A DNA stretch of 64,000 nt from Myxococcales bacterium (GCA_030681895.1 JAUXRI010000331.1:21184-85183); one strand, 5' to 3'; positions 1-10,773 are shown, counted from the first letter of the stretch. The notes: a model not told the origin generated them from the letters alone. Made by a program: numbers and translations.

Positions 1-2639
1 GTGCACGCGGCGCCGCCGCAGGTGATGCCGGCAGCCGCAGAGAGCCCCGAGGCCGAGACGAACGCGAGCTGAGACGGCAGCGACAACGTCACGGGCAACG
101 AGGCGACCGTCGAGCCGTTGGGGACGACGCCGCTGACGACGTAGGTGAAGCTCTCGCCGATGGTGGCGGCAGTGTCGGGCACCGTCAGGACGACCGCCGC
201 AGACGCCGCGCGGGTCGAGATGGTGACGCCCTCGGCCGTCGCGGCGGCGTTGCCGACGAAGTTGGGGCCCGCAGCGGCCGCGGCGAAGCGCTCCACCTGG
301 CTGGTCGCGACGAGATCGAACCGGGGCGCGAGGTTCACGCCCACGGTGAGCCGGGCCACGACGACGCGAAGGTTGAGGCCCGTGGTGGGGCTCGAGGCGT
401 CGATGGGGTCGGTGAAGTCGAGGCCGGCGCCGAAGAGATCGCCCGAGGTGGGCGTGGCGGTGCCGACACCATCGGCGGCCGAGACGAGCGCGCCGGTGAG
501 GCCGGCAGGCAGGGCGAGCTTCACCCGAACGTCGCGCGCAGCGAGCGAGCCGCGGTTCTCGACGATGAGGCGCACGTCGACCGTTCCCTGCGCGTGAATC
601 GAAGAGACGTTCGAGTTGTTGACCGTGCTGAGGTTGGTGGAGGTGAGCGGGTTGGGCAGCGTCACCGTGGCCGCGGGCGCGAACACCGCGTCGGTGGTGC
701 TCGACGCGAAGGCCGACACGAGGGTCCGCAGGCTCGGTGACTGCACGGTGAGCGCCGGGTTCGCCGAACGCAGGTACGTCTGCATCGTGCCGGTGTGGGT
801 CGAGGTCACCGGCGTGACGACGACGAAGGCGTCATCGATGGGGTTGGCGGTCGCGGTGACGTCGAGGTCGACCTCGACCGTGATGGGCGGCGTGCCTCCC
901 GAGATGCGGGGGAAGGTCAGCGTCACCGAGTTGGCCGCCGCATTGGCGCTGATGGTGACGCCGGTGGGCAGGCCGGTGGTCGCGTTGGGGCCATAGCGGA
1001 CGAGGGCGCCGCCGAAGGTCGCGCTGGCGAGGGCGCTGGCGTCGAAGAGCGGCGCGGGAAAGACGAGCGTCATCGCCTCACCGTCGTGGTCGCCCGACGC
1101 CAGCGTCGAGGTGACGCGGAAGGTGACGACGTCTCCAGCCTTCACCGTCGTCGTCGGAGTGCCGCTGATGAGCGTGGCGGTGCCGAGGGTGGCCTGGGCG
1201 ACGATGGGCGTGGCGTCGGTGCCGCTCGCGGCTTCCGTCTGCGTGCGGCTCGCGGGAGCCGTCGTCGTCGAGACGAGCGAGTGAACGGTGGGCAGCCGGT
1301 CGCCACCGAAGAGCGGGGCGGCGCTCGGGTACGTCTGGTCGACCGTCACCGAGAAGGTGTTGGTGCTGCTCGCGGGGAGCGTGTCAGCCATGACGACCTG
1401 GGCCAGGGCGCCCACGGGGAAGGTCAGCACGTTGCCGGCCACCACGGGCGTCAGCGGGGTCGACGAAGCGGCGACGTAGGACAGGCCCGGCGCGAGCGTG
1501 GTGGTGACGTCGTTGGCGGTGGTGCCGAAGAAGTCGGACTGCTCGATGACTTGCGTGACGATGATCGTCGCACCCGGAAGCGGAGCGATGGTGCTCATCG
1601 TCTCGCGTACCAGCACGGCGTGGCCGCGGAGCACGGCCTGTCCCGTCACCGGCGTGGTGAGCCCGGTTCCCGAGAGCGTCAACTGCGGCGCCACGGTGAT
1701 GGGCGTCAACGTCGTCGGGTTGATGGCGGGGGCTCCACCGGTGCGGTTCTGCGAGATGAAGCCGCGCACCCGAATGGTGCGATCGACGCCAGCCGCGCCC
1801 GCGATGGTGGCGTACGTCACCGTCACGCTGCCGCCCGGGGCCGACGCTGGCGCGGTCGGGACGCTGGTGACGGTGCCGCCAGTGGCGGTCGCCGAGACGA
1901 GCTGGAACGCGTCGGGCAGGGTGATGACCGCGCTGGCGGTGGTGATGGACGTGCCGACCATCGCGTCGATGTCGTAGACGGCCTCGACGAGCGTGCGCGG
2001 GCCGGTGACGGCGTCAGTCACGACGCCAGCAGGGCTGACGCGCTCGAAGCGGCCGATGATGAGCGCGCCGACCGGCGTCACCTGGAAGGCGGTCTGGTCG
2101 TTCGCGTTGAGGATGAGGTCGCTGCGCACGGGCGCGTCGGTCTGCGCGTCGTTGAGCGGGGTCGCTCCGTACGCAAACAGGCAGCTGGCGTTCACTACCA
2201 CCGGCGTATCGAGCGTCGCCGTCGTCGCGCTGTTGAGGGTGAGCGTCACGCGCCGCGCGGGAGCTCCAGCGCCGATCTGGTTGAGGGGCAGCCGCAGCAC
2301 GACGTACCGCGAGCCGGCCGGGCCCTGCACCGTCTCACCGGTGAGCGGGTTCACGAAGGGCAGCGTCGTGCTGTTGGCGAGGGTGGTGAGCGCCTGGCCG
2401 AGCGACGAGGCCGAGACGTACGACAGGCTCGCCGGCAGGAAGACCTCGACGGCCGGCGCGTAGCCCGCCGCGGTGCCGCCGTTGGTGACGTCGACGTCGA
2501 CGGTGAAGGGTTGGCCGCGGACGACCGAGGCCGTGCCGCTCATCGCGCAGGTCGCGGTCGGTTGGGCCGCAGCGACGATGGGGAAGAGGGCGACGGTGGC
2601 CGAAAGCAGCGTGGCGAGGACGTTGGAGTTCTTCATCAT
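1..2639 (-). CDS. Secreted DUF11-type repeat surface protein, C-terminus outside window
   Basis: The minus-strand frame stays open from the ATG at 2639 to the left edge, about 880 codons, so the end of the gene is missing. The protein starts MMKNSNVLATLLSATVALF and has a signal peptide ending near AAA-QP. The rest is a series of Thr/Val/Ala-rich beta-sandwich units of the DUF11/conserved-repeat type (motifs such as TVDVDVTNGG near the start and TIGESFTYVVSG near the left edge). I chose this start because AGAAGG lies 9 bases upstream; an in-frame ATG at 2648 directly abuts that site and is less likely. The gene begins 14 bases after the OmpA-like gene stop, with its ribosome site in the gap, so the two are probably co-transcribed. 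DUF11 repeats are known from large extracellular or envelope proteins. The exact role is unknown. A long, Arg/Asp-rich plus-strand frame over the same bases is a shadow. Confidence 0.8.
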   Translation of the reverse strand, partial: MMKNSNVLATLLSATVALFPIVAAAQPTATCAMSGTASVVRGQPFTVDVDVTNGGTAAGYAPAVEVFLPASLSYVSASSLGQALTTLANSTTLPFVNPLTGETVQGPAGSRYVVLRLPLNQIGAGAPARRVTLTLNSATTATLDTPVVVNASCLFAYGATPLNDAQTDAPVRSDLILNANDQTAFQVTPVGALIIGRFERVSPAGVVTDAVTGPRTLVEAVYDIDAMVGTSITTASAVITLPDAFQLVSATATGGTVTSVPTAPASAPGGSVTVTYATIAGAAGVDRTIRVRGFISQNRTGGAPAINPTTLTPITVAPQLTLSGTGLTTPVTGQAVLRGHAVLVRETMSTIAPLPGATIIVTQVIEQSDFFGTTANDVTTTLAPGLSYVAASSTPLTPVVAGNVLTFPVGALAQVVMADTLPASSTNTFSVTVDQTYPSAAPLFGGDRLPTVHSLVSTTTAPASRTQTEAASGTDATPIVAQATLGTATLISGTPTTTVKAGDVVTFRVTSTLASGDHDGEAMTLVFPAPLFDASALASATFGGALVRYGPNATTGLPTGVTISANAAANSVTLTFPRISGGTPPITVEVDLDVTATANPIDDAFVVVTPVTSTHTGTMQTYLRSANPALTVQSPSLRTLVSAFASSTTDAVFAPAATVTLPNPLTSTNLSTVNNSNVSSIHAQGTVDVRLIVENRGSLAARDVRVKLALPAGLTGALVSAADGVGTATPTSGDLFGAGLDFTDPIDASSPTTGLNLRVVVARLTVGVNLAPRFDLVATSQVERFAAAAAGPNFVGNAAATAEGVTISTRAASAAVVLTVPDTAATIGESFTYVVSGVVPNGSTVASLPVTLSLPSQLAFVSASGLSAAAGITCGGAAC

Positions 2640-2653
2640 GGCAGTCATCCTTC

Positions 2654-4507
2654 TCACTCGTTCCCGTTGAGGCTGAAGACGACGCGGCGATTCTTGTCGC
2701 GGCCGGCTTTGGTCTTGTTGTCGTCGACGGGCTTCGTGTCGCCATAGCCCTTCGAGACGAGGCGGCCCTCGGCCACCTGGCCCTTCTCGACGAGGTACTT
2801 CTTCACGCTCGCGGCGCGGCGATCCGAGAGCTCGAGGTTCTTGTTCGGGTCACCCTGGTTGTCGGTGTGGCCTTCGACGCGCACCTTCTCGACCTCGGGG
2901 TGGGCGTTGAGCACGCGGCTGACGTTGTCGAGGAGCAGGAAGCTGCGCGTCTCGATGACGTCGCTGCCGACCTTGAAGAACACCGCGTCGAGGATCTCGA
3001 GCTTGTCCTTGGTGATGACGACCAGCTGCTTTGCCTTGCAGCCCTGGAACTTCGGGTCGCCCTTCTCGGTGGGGCAGTTGTCGAGGCGATCGACGACGGT
3101 GTCTTCGTCGCTGTCCTTGTCGGGGCAGCCGCGGTTCTCGACGACGCCCTTCTCGAGCGGGCACCTGTCGGCCGCGTCGGTGACGCCGTCGTCGTCGTTG
3201 TCGGCGTCGACGCAGCCGTCGTCGTCCTTGAACGAGTCGAAGTCCTCTTTCTCGGTGGGGCACTTGTCGAGGCGGTCGACGATGCCGTCGCCATCGCCGT
3301 CGAGATCGGGGCAGCCCTCGAGCAGCTTCACGCCCTTCTGCTTCGGGCACTTGTCGAGGCGGTCGACGATGCCGTCTTCATCGGCGTCGCGGTCGGGGCA
3401 GCCGTCGAGGGCCTTGAGGCCCTTCTCGGAGGGGCACTTGTCGAGGCGGTCGACGAAGGTGTCGTTGTCGGTGTCCTTGTCGGGGCAGCCCTTGTTCTCG
3501 GCGATGCCGGCGACCTCGAGGCATGAGTCCTGCTCGTCGATGACGCCGTCTTTGTCGGTGTCTTTCGGGCCCTTGCGGTCGTCCCACTGGCCGTAGCGCA
3601 GGCCGGCGAAGACGCGCCCGTCAGGCGTGGACCAGCCCGAGAGCAGGCCGACGCCACCGCCGAGGAACACCTGGAAGCGCTCGGCGAACGTGTACGCGGC
3701 CATCAGGCGCAGCTCCATGCCGCGCTGGTTCGGCGTGTAGGTCGTCGCGGTGACGCCGGTGAACATGAAGAGCGAGGCGTCGAGCTCGAGGGGCAGACCG
3801 TTGCCCTTGTCGTCCTGGAAGCGGTAGCCGGCGCCGAGGCGCGCGGTGAGATCGCTGCCGACGATGTCGTCGATGAACGAGACCTGGCCACGCACCACGC
3901 CGCCGACGTTCACGGCCGCACGGAACTGCCCGAAGGCCCGCGAGGCGACGACCTCGGGCTGGAAGGTGACGGTGGGCTCTCCGCGGTAGTTCGACGCGCC
4001 ACCGGTGGGGAAGGTGAGCGACGGCATGAGCGCGAGATCGAAGCCCATGTCCTCCTGGCTGAAGAGGCGCAGCTTGGGCTGCAGGCGAAGGTCGCCGAGC
4101 CCGCCCTGCAGCGCCGAGAGCGACGTCACGGTGCCGCCCATGATGGTGGCTTCGCGTGACTGCGTGAGCACGAGGGGAAGCTCGAGCCCGACCTCGAGCC
4201 AGCCGAGAATTCCCAGCGTGCCGAAGAGCGAGCCGCCGAGGCGCGAGCCAATCAGCGAGCCAACGCGCTGGTTGTCGGAGATGCGGTACAGGACCAGGTT
4301 GTTCGCCGAGTAATTGAGAAACAGCCCCGCGTCCCAGTTGAGGTGCGGCGCCGGGCTGCCCCACTCGACGTCGATGAGACCGGAGCGGCTCAACGACATG
4401 CGGAACCGATCGCCAGGGAAGTTGCCCTTCTCCTGGGCGAGAGAGCCGGTGGCGGCCAACGTCGACAACACGATGGCGAGCCGCAACGAACGGGTGAAGG
4501 CGTTCAC
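2654..4507 (-). CDS. OmpA-family outer membrane protein with thrombospondin type-3 repeats
   Basis: The 617-residue protein anchors the outer membrane to peptidoglycan. Order of parts: signal peptide (residues 1-25, ending ATGSLAQ), a beta-barrel-like region of alternating hydrophobic strands to about residue 310, a calcium-binding thrombospondin type-3 stalk at about 314-487 (repeated DxDxDGxxDxxDxC motifs such as DKDTDND and DADEDG, with regularly spaced Cys), and a C-terminal OmpA domain at about 500-617 (VEGHTDNQGD, LSDRRAASVKKYL, NRRVVF). A GTG start at 4507 is chosen because AAGGAG sits 8 bases upstream and it opens directly into the signal peptide; a longer in-frame ATG would add 22 non-signal residues. 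It leads a minus-strand unit with the DUF11 protein. Together they look like an envelope scaffold and a surface protein. The family assignment is secure; the barrel subtype is not. Confidence 0.92.
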   Translation of the reverse strand: MNAFTRSLRLAIVLSTLAATGSLAQEKGNFPGDRFRMSLSRSGLIDVEWGSPAPHLNWDAGLFLNYSANNLVLYRISDNQRVGSLIGSRLGGSLFGTLGILGWLEVGLELPLVLTQSREATIMGGTVTSLSALQGGLGDLRLQPKLRLFSQEDMGFDLALMPSLTFPTGGASNYRGEPTVTFQPEVVASRAFGQFRAAVNVGGVVRGQVSFIDDIVGSDLTARLGAGYRFQDDKGNGLPLELDASLFMFTGVTATTYTPNQRGMELRLMAAYTFAERFQVFLGGGVGLLSGWSTPDGRVFAGLRYGQWDDRKGPKDTDKDGVIDEQDSCLEVAGIAENKGCPDKDTDNDTFVDRLDKCPSEKGLKALDGCPDRDADEDGIVDRLDKCPKQKGVKLLEGCPDLDGDGDGIVDRLDKCPTEKEDFDSFKDDDGCVDADNDDDGVTDAADRCPLEKGVVENRGCPDKDSDEDTVVDRLDNCPTEKGDPKFQGCKAKQLVVITKDKLEILDAVFFKVGSDVIETRSFLLLDNVSRVLNAHPEVEKVRVEGHTDNQGDPNKNLELSDRRAASVKKYLVEKGQVAEGRLVSKGYGDTKPVDDNKTKAGRDKNRRVVFSLNGNE

Positions 4508-4654
4508 GGTGAAAGGCTCCTTGGGGGGGGCGAAGGCCGAGCCGTTCTGTTCATTTCGTGCTCGAAAGTCCACCCGATTTCACCAAGGAATTCAGGGGTC
4601 CATCGGTGCGTGTCGGCTTGCATCCCACTGGGGTGGCGGCTACTCGACCCGCAG

Positions 4655-4999
4655 ATGGCTCCGCCCAACGACGACGTGCCGTATTGGGTGCTGGTGAGCG
4701 TGCTCACCTCGACGGTGCCGCTCGACCAGGGCCTGGCGCTGGCGCTCCATCGGGTCGCGCTCGATCTGTTCAAGACGGGCACCGGCGTGGGCCACGTCGA
4801 TCACCAGCTGGCGCATGGGCAGGTGAAGAATCTGAAGAAAGAAGCGCTCCTGGGAACGGTCGGTGGGCCGGTCTTCGAGGCGGAGCTGGACACCGAGCGT
4901 GGCGCGGGAATGGTGCGCTTCATCTTGACCCGTCAGGGCATCGAGCTGTTCGACGCGCGTGAAGCCGCGACCCGTCGGGTGCCTGAGCTGTTGAATTGA
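4655..4999 (+). CDS. Small hypothetical protein
   Basis: An open frame of 114 residues starts MAPPNDDVPYWVLVSVLTST. It has mixed alpha/beta composition, no signal peptide and no recognisable domain. It lies between the divergent OmpA gene and serA and ends 52 bases before serA. The codon pattern (G/C third positions, balanced amino acids) is that of a real gene, unlike the Arg-rich alternative frames here. No strong ribosome-binding site is visible before the ATG, so a start further upstream in the same frame is possible. Function unknown. Confidence 0.55.
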   Translation: MAPPNDDVPYWVLVSVLTSTVPLDQGLALALHRVALDLFKTGTGVGHVDHQLAHGQVKNLKKEALLGTVGGPVFEAELDTERGAGMVRFILTRQGIELFDAREAATRRVPELLN

Positions 5000-5016
5000 A
5001 TCCTCCGCGCCGTCCG

Positions 5017-5044
5017 TTGACTCCCTGACGCGTCGCGCTAACAG
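5017..5044 (+). promoter_or_regulatory. Probable serA promoter
   Basis: TTGACT (5017-5022), a 16-base spacer and TAACAG (5039-5044) resemble a sigma-70 promoter. The -10 lies only 7 bases before the serA ATG at 5052 and overlaps the AGGAG ribosome site (5043-5047), so transcription from it would give an almost leaderless message. Seen by eye only. Confidence 0.4.
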
Positions 5045-5051
5045 GAGCCCC

Positions 5052-6263
5052 ATGTCCTTCACCGTTCTGCTGCTCGAGAAGATCCACGAAGTCGCCGAGG
5101 CACAGCTCAAAGAGTCGGGCTTCACCGTTCGCCGCGTCAACGCCGCGCTGAAGGAAGACGAGCTCATCAAGGAGCTCGCGGGCGTGAACGTGCTGGGCAT
5201 TCGTTCGAAGACGAACGTGACGAAGAAGGTCCTCGAGTCGCCTCAGGCGAAAGACCTGATGGCCATCGGCGCGTTCTGCATCGGCACCAACCAGATCGCC
5301 CTCGCCGACGCGATGAGGCAGGGCGTCTGTGTCTTCAACGCGCCGTTCTCGAACACCCGCAGCGTCGCCGAGCTGGTGCTGTCGGAGATCGTCATGCTGT
5401 CGCGGCAGCTCGGCGATCGCAGCATGGAGATGCACCAGGGCGTCTGGAAGAAGCTCGCGACCGGCGCGCACGAGGTTCGCGGCAAGACGATCGGCATCGT
5501 CGGCTACGGGCACATCGGCAGTCAGGTCGGCGTGCTCTCGGAGTTCTTCGGCATGCGCGTGGTGTACTTCGACGTGGCGACCAAGCTGCCGCTCTCGAAC
5601 AACTCGCCCTGCCGCACCCTCGACGAGGTGCTCAAGGTGTCTGACTTCGTGACGCTGCACGTGCCCGAGACGCCGCAGACGAAGGGGCTCATCGGCCGCG
5701 CGCAGCTGCAGATGATGAAGAAAGAGGCCTGCCTCATCAACGCGAGCCGCGGCACGGTGGTCGATCTCGAGGCGCTGGCCGAGCTGATCAAGTCGGGCCA
5801 CCTCGGAGGCGCTGCCGTCGACGTGTACCCGGACGAGCCGGAAGGCAACGAGTCGAAGGGCTTCGTGACGCCGCTCCAGGGCGTGCCGAACGTCATCCTC
5901 ACGCCGCACATCGGTGGCTCGACGCTCGAGGCGCAGGAGTCTATTGGCCGCGAGGTCGCCACCAGCCTGGTGAAGTACGTCTCGCTCGGCGCGTCGGCTG
6001 GCTCGGTGAACTTCCCGCAGGTCGAGCTGGCGCCGTCTGAAGGCACCTTCCGCCTCATGCACGTGCACCAGAACGTGCCGGGCGTGTTGCGCGACGTGAA
6101 CCGGCTCATCGGCGACACCGAGGCGAACATTCACGCGCAGCTGCTCTCGACCAACCCCGACATCGGCTACCTCGTGATGGACCTCGACAACGGCGTGACG
6201 GGTCAGGTGACCGAGCAGCTGCGCAAGCTGCCGACGACCATCAAGGCGCGCGCGCTGAGCTGA
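5052..6263 (+). CDS. serA: D-3-phosphoglycerate dehydrogenase
   Basis: This cytoplasmic enzyme oxidises 3-phosphoglycerate to 3-phosphohydroxypyruvate with NAD, the first committed step of serine synthesis. The 403-residue length matches the E. coli-type enzyme (catalytic, NAD-binding and ACT domains). Visible motifs: GIRSKTNVT (substrate binding), the Rossmann loop GYGHIGSQVG near residues 150-160, LINASRGTVVD, the catalytic HIGGST region, and a C-terminal ACT-like domain from about residue 335 (VHQNVPGVLRDVN). The ACT domain suggests feedback inhibition by serine, as known for this type. AGGAG stands just before the ATG. It is apparently a single gene, not linked to serB or serC here; sdaA, the opposing catabolic gene, is 5 kb downstream. 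Confidence 0.95.
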   Translation: MSFTVLLLEKIHEVAEAQLKESGFTVRRVNAALKEDELIKELAGVNVLGIRSKTNVTKKVLESPQAKDLMAIGAFCIGTNQIALADAMRQGVCVFNAPFSNTRSVAELVLSEIVMLSRQLGDRSMEMHQGVWKKLATGAHEVRGKTIGIVGYGHIGSQVGVLSEFFGMRVVYFDVATKLPLSNNSPCRTLDEVLKVSDFVTLHVPETPQTKGLIGRAQLQMMKKEACLINASRGTVVDLEALAELIKSGHLGGAAVDVYPDEPEGNESKGFVTPLQGVPNVILTPHIGGSTLEAQESIGREVATSLVKYVSLGASAGSVNFPQVELAPSEGTFRLMHVHQNVPGVLRDVNRLIGDTEANIHAQLLSTNPDIGYLVMDLDNGVTGQVTEQLRKLPTTIKARALS

Positions 6264-6299
6264 CGAGCGGGGCTCCTCTGGAGCAGAGTGGGGAGCCTG

Positions 6300-7406
6300 A
6301 TGCGCGTCTTCGCAGTCACCCTCGGTCTGTTCCTGCTCTCGGGTTGCGGGACCCGGAGCATGTGCACGCCGACGTCGTGTGCGCCCGGCTCGGTGTGTGA
6401 TCCACAAGCGCTCGTCTGCGTCGAGGCGGTGGTCGACGCGGGCCGTGGGCGCGACGCTGGCGTGGTGTTGGTCGACGCGGGTGTCGTCATCGATGCGGGT
6501 GTGGCCACCGACGCAGGCGTCTCGGTCTGCGGCACGTGCGCGCTCTCGACGCCGGTCTGTGACGAGGCGAACCGTCGTTGCGTCCGGTGTACGTCGACGA
6601 TCGGTTGCTTCGGCGACACGCCGACGTGCGACCTCTCGTTTCAGGGAGGGCTGGGCAAGTGCGACGTGTGCGTCGCCGACGGTGGCGGGTGTGGTGGCGC
6701 GACCCCCATCTGCGACCCGGTTCGCAGCCGCTGCGTCGGGTGCCTTCGCCACGCCGATTGCCCGAGCGGCGTGTGCAACTTCGCGAGCGAGACGTGTTTC
6801 CTCGCTGGGCCTGATGGCGGCCTGCTCTACGACGCGGGCATCGTGCCGCCGGTCGACGCGGGCATCTTCTACCCTGATGGTGGTGGCCCGCTGTGCCCCG
6901 GCCCACGTGATGGCGGCATCACGCCGTGCACGATGGAGTGCCCGCAGGGCTTCTCGTGCTCAGGCAACGAGTGCATCTTGAACGGGCGCGGCGCCGATCT
7001 GCAGGTGACCTTGCGCTGGGACTCGACGGAGGATCTCGATCTGCACCTCGACGAGCCGCTCCCCGACGGTGGCGTGTGCGAGCTCTGGTACGGCGACAGG
7101 TCTCCGGCGTGTGCGTCAGGCGCGCTCGACCTCGACTCGCAGGCCGGCTGCACGATGGACCTCGTGCTGATCGAGAACATCATCTACCCGAATGACGGCG
7201 GCCGGCCGCCAGCCGGGACCTACGCGGTGCGCGTCGATCACTTCGCGAACTGCAGCTCGATCGTCTGGGTGCCGTTTCAGGTCGAGGTGCGCAAGGGCAC
7301 GACGACGATGGGCCTGTGCGGCGTCTTCAAGTCGACGGACGCTGACTGGCGCAACGGTGGGGCAGCAGGCTCGGGTCGGCCGATCTTCACGTTCACGTAC
7401 CCGTGA
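6300..7406 (+). CDS. Cys-rich lipoprotein with DUF2135/YfaP-like C-terminal domain
   Basis: The ATG at 6300 has GGGGAG 4 bases upstream and gives a 368-residue protein. A lipoprotein signal peptide ends in LLSGC at residue 16. It is followed by VDAG/IDAG linker repeats (about residues 45-80), Cys-rich knots (CGTCALSTPVCDEANRRC, then a CVGC module), a second Asp/Gly/Ala linker, and a C-terminal domain from about residue 235 with LRWDSTEDLDLHL and GTYAVRVDHFANC. That domain resembles the DUF2135/YfaP beta-sandwich found in exported proteins. Myxobacterial genomes carry many lipoproteins of this make-up. It is probably surface exposed; function unknown. A GTG 12 bases upstream in frame is less likely because the ribosome site overlaps it. 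Confidence 0.85.
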   Translation: MRVFAVTLGLFLLSGCGTRSMCTPTSCAPGSVCDPQALVCVEAVVDAGRGRDAGVVLVDAGVVIDAGVATDAGVSVCGTCALSTPVCDEANRRCVRCTSTIGCFGDTPTCDLSFQGGLGKCDVCVADGGGCGGATPICDPVRSRCVGCLRHADCPSGVCNFASETCFLAGPDGGLLYDAGIVPPVDAGIFYPDGGGPLCPGPRDGGITPCTMECPQGFSCSGNECILNGRGADLQVTLRWDSTEDLDLHLDEPLPDGGVCELWYGDRSPACASGALDLDSQAGCTMDLVLIENIIYPNDGGRPPAGTYAVRVDHFANCSSIVWVPFQVEVRKGTTTMGLCGVFKSTDADWRNGGAAGSGRPIFTFTYP

Positions 7407-7410
7407 CGTG

Positions 7411-8799
<1,389 letters not shown>

Positions 8800-8804
8800 G
8801 GTGG

Positions 8805-10379
8805 CTAGAACTTGTAGATGACGAAGCCCTGGGGCGCGGTGTCCTTCTTGCGCAGCAGGTCGGGCTCGCCGGCGGGGTCGAACGGCACCAGGCTCGACTC
8901 CTTCGGCACCAGGCTGAGACGAGTTCCGGAGCCAGCGTCGGCGCCAGCCTTCTGGAACTCGGCGCGCTCGACCTCTTTCGCCACCTTCGAGAGCGACGCG
9001 TCGACGGAGCGCACCTTGTACCCGGTCTGCATCGAAGCCATCAGCGACGCCTTCGCTGCGTCGAGCTTCCCGCGCTTCGCCTCGACCAGCGCGAGGTTGT
9101 AGTGAACGCGGCCGCGGGTGCGCCATTCGCCGGGAGCCGTCGCGGTCTCGAGCGCCTTCTGGAAGAGCGGCGCGGCGGCGTCGACGTTGCCCTTGAGCCA
9201 GTGCGCCCAGCCCAGCCGGGCCAGCGCTTCGCCCTTCGCGTCTTTGAGCTCCGTCAGCGTGGCGATGGCGTCGTCGAGCTTGTTGGCGTCGATGTAGCGG
9301 CTGCCGAGCTCGAGCCGCGCGGCACGGCTGGTGGGCGCGAGCTCGAGGCCCTTCTTCGCTGCGGCAATCGCCTCGTCGTGTTTGTTCTGGCGCGCGAGCT
9401 CTTTGCTGAGGCGTCCATGCGCGAACGCTGAGGAGGGGTTGACGGTGAGATACTCGGCCCACGACGCCTGCGAACCGGCGTGATCGTTGAGCACGCTCTG
9501 GGTGTCGGCGAGGTAGCTGCGAACGATGAGCTCGCCCGGGTGCTTCTGCAGCACGACCTTCAAGCTCGCGAGGCCGTCTTCGTTCGACTGAAAGCGCGTC
9601 ACCATCCAGAAGCGGGCGAGGGTGTACGGCTCGACCATGTCGTCGGTGTCGGCGAGCCCATTGAGCGCCTTCGTCGCGCCGGCCGCGTCACCGATGATGG
9701 CGCGCGAGAGGGCGAGCACGGCATTCGCGAAGCGCAGGGAAGGGTCGTTGACGAGCGCCTTCTCGCAGAGCGCCGAGGCGCCATCGAGCTCGTCCCCGTT
9801 CAGCACGGCCGGGTTGTCGATGCCGAGCGGCTGGCGAATCACGATCGCGTAGCACTGGGCGAGGGCCCGCAACGCCTCGGGTGACTTCGACTCGGGCTGC
9901 GCCGACGGCTTCTTCGGGAGCGTCGCCTTCTCGGTCGCCAGCACCGCCTTCGCAACCGCCTCGCTGCCCTGGGTGAGCGCCTCGGGCCAGGTGATCGGCA
10001 GCTTCGCGGTGAACGGCGTCGTCTTCTTCGCGTCGATGATCGCGCCCGTCAGCGTCATGCCCTTCGCGTCGGTGGCGAGCTTCAACGTGACGACGCGGTC
10101 GGCCCCGAGGATGGTGCGGGCCTGCTTCGCCGTCGCTTCGTCCGAGAGCTGCGTCGCGGCCAGGCCTTCGGCGTCGGCCATCGCCAGCACCTGCTTGACG
10201 TGGAGCTCCGAGAACTTGCCCGACTGCTCGATCAGCTCGCCAGCCCGCGCCTCGAGCATCATTCCGAAGCCGCGCAGATCGTCATCGGCGGCCGACGGCG
10301 GCATCACCGCGATGACGGGCCTGGCAGGCGCAGCGACGACGGCGGAAGCGCAGAGCGAGAGGAGGAGGGCAGTTCTCAT
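8805..10379 (-). CDS. Secreted TPR protein with CsgG-like N-terminal region
   Basis: The 524-residue protein starts with a signal peptide (MRTALLLSLCASAVVAAPA). The N-terminal part (about residues 20-150) reads like the CsgG-type module common in exported delta-proteobacterial proteins (IAVMPPSA, QVLAMADAEGL, ILGADRVVTLKL). From about residue 165 it is an array of helical tetratricopeptide repeats (for example NKHDEAIAAAKKGLELAP, ALARLGWAHWLKG), a protein-protein binding surface. It is probably periplasmic. It shares a strand and a 5-base gap with the flavoprotein gene, so the two are likely co-transcribed, though nothing else links them functionally. Confidence 0.85.
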   Translation of the reverse strand: MRTALLLSLCASAVVAAPARPVIAVMPPSAADDDLRGFGMMLEARAGELIEQSGKFSELHVKQVLAMADAEGLAATQLSDEATAKQARTILGADRVVTLKLATDAKGMTLTGAIIDAKKTTPFTAKLPITWPEALTQGSEAVAKAVLATEKATLPKKPSAQPESKSPEALRALAQCYAIVIRQPLGIDNPAVLNGDELDGASALCEKALVNDPSLRFANAVLALSRAIIGDAAGATKALNGLADTDDMVEPYTLARFWMVTRFQSNEDGLASLKVVLQKHPGELIVRSYLADTQSVLNDHAGSQASWAEYLTVNPSSAFAHGRLSKELARQNKHDEAIAAAKKGLELAPTSRAARLELGSRYIDANKLDDAIATLTELKDAKGEALARLGWAHWLKGNVDAAAPLFQKALETATAPGEWRTRGRVHYNLALVEAKRGKLDAAKASLMASMQTGYKVRSVDASLSKVAKEVERAEFQKAGADAGSGTRLSLVPKESSLVPFDPAGEPDLLRKKDTAPQGFVIYKF

Positions 10380-10446
10380 GGCGGCGCACTCTATCGACGA
10401 TTCGCGTCTGCCTCTCGGCTTGATTGGAGTGCTACGCCTCGTGCGT

Positions 10447-10773
10447 ATGGGAATCGTCTACACAGTCATGGCCGAGTTCGACGACCTCGCGGTGGCGAGC
10501 GAGTGGGTGCACTGGCTGCAGAACGGCCACCTCGCCGAGGTGCTCCAGGGCGGCGCGACGCACGCGATGATCGTGCGCGTCGACCCGACCGACCGCCACC
10601 CGCTGCGCTTCGAGTCCCGCTACCGGTTCCCTTCGATGGCTGCGTTCATCGAGTACGAGACGAAGTGGGCGCCGAAGCTGCGCGCCGAGGGGCTCGCGAA
10701 GTTCCCCGCGTCGCGTGGGGTGCGAATGACGCGTCAGCTCGCCGAGGTCCTGACGGAGCTGTCGGCGTCGTGA
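10447..10773 (+). CDS. DUF4286-like protein
   Basis: The 108-residue cytoplasmic protein starts MGIVYTVMAEFDDLAVASEW and contains the small ferredoxin-like alpha/beta pattern of DUF4286 (WVHWLQNGHLAEVLQGG, FPSMAAFIEYETKWAPKLRAEG), a family of about 100 residues of unknown function. GGAG at 10426-10429 lies rather far from the ATG; an in-frame GTG at 10441 would add two residues. Its stop overlaps the GTG of the next gene (GTGA), so the two are translationally coupled. Confidence 0.75.
   Translation: MGIVYTVMAEFDDLAVASEWVHWLQNGHLAEVLQGGATHAMIVRVDPTDRHPLRFESRYRFPSMAAFIEYETKWAPKLRAEGLAKFPASRGVRMTRQLAEVLTELSAS

Noticed and set aside
795..2747. Long plus-strand frame of 650 codons opposite the DUF11 gene
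   Set aside because: It is Arg/Gly/Asp/Val-rich with no recognisable domain, and the opposite strand encodes a signal peptide plus coherent beta-repeat protein in the expected codon pattern.
2950..3565. DNA repeats in the OmpA gene as a mobile or CRISPR element
   Set aside because: They encode calcium-binding thrombospondin type-3 units and are simple in-gene duplications.
4920..6752. Minus-strand frame of 610 codons over serA
   Set aside because: Arg/His/Asp-rich shadow of the real serA gene, as is usual in high-GC sequence.
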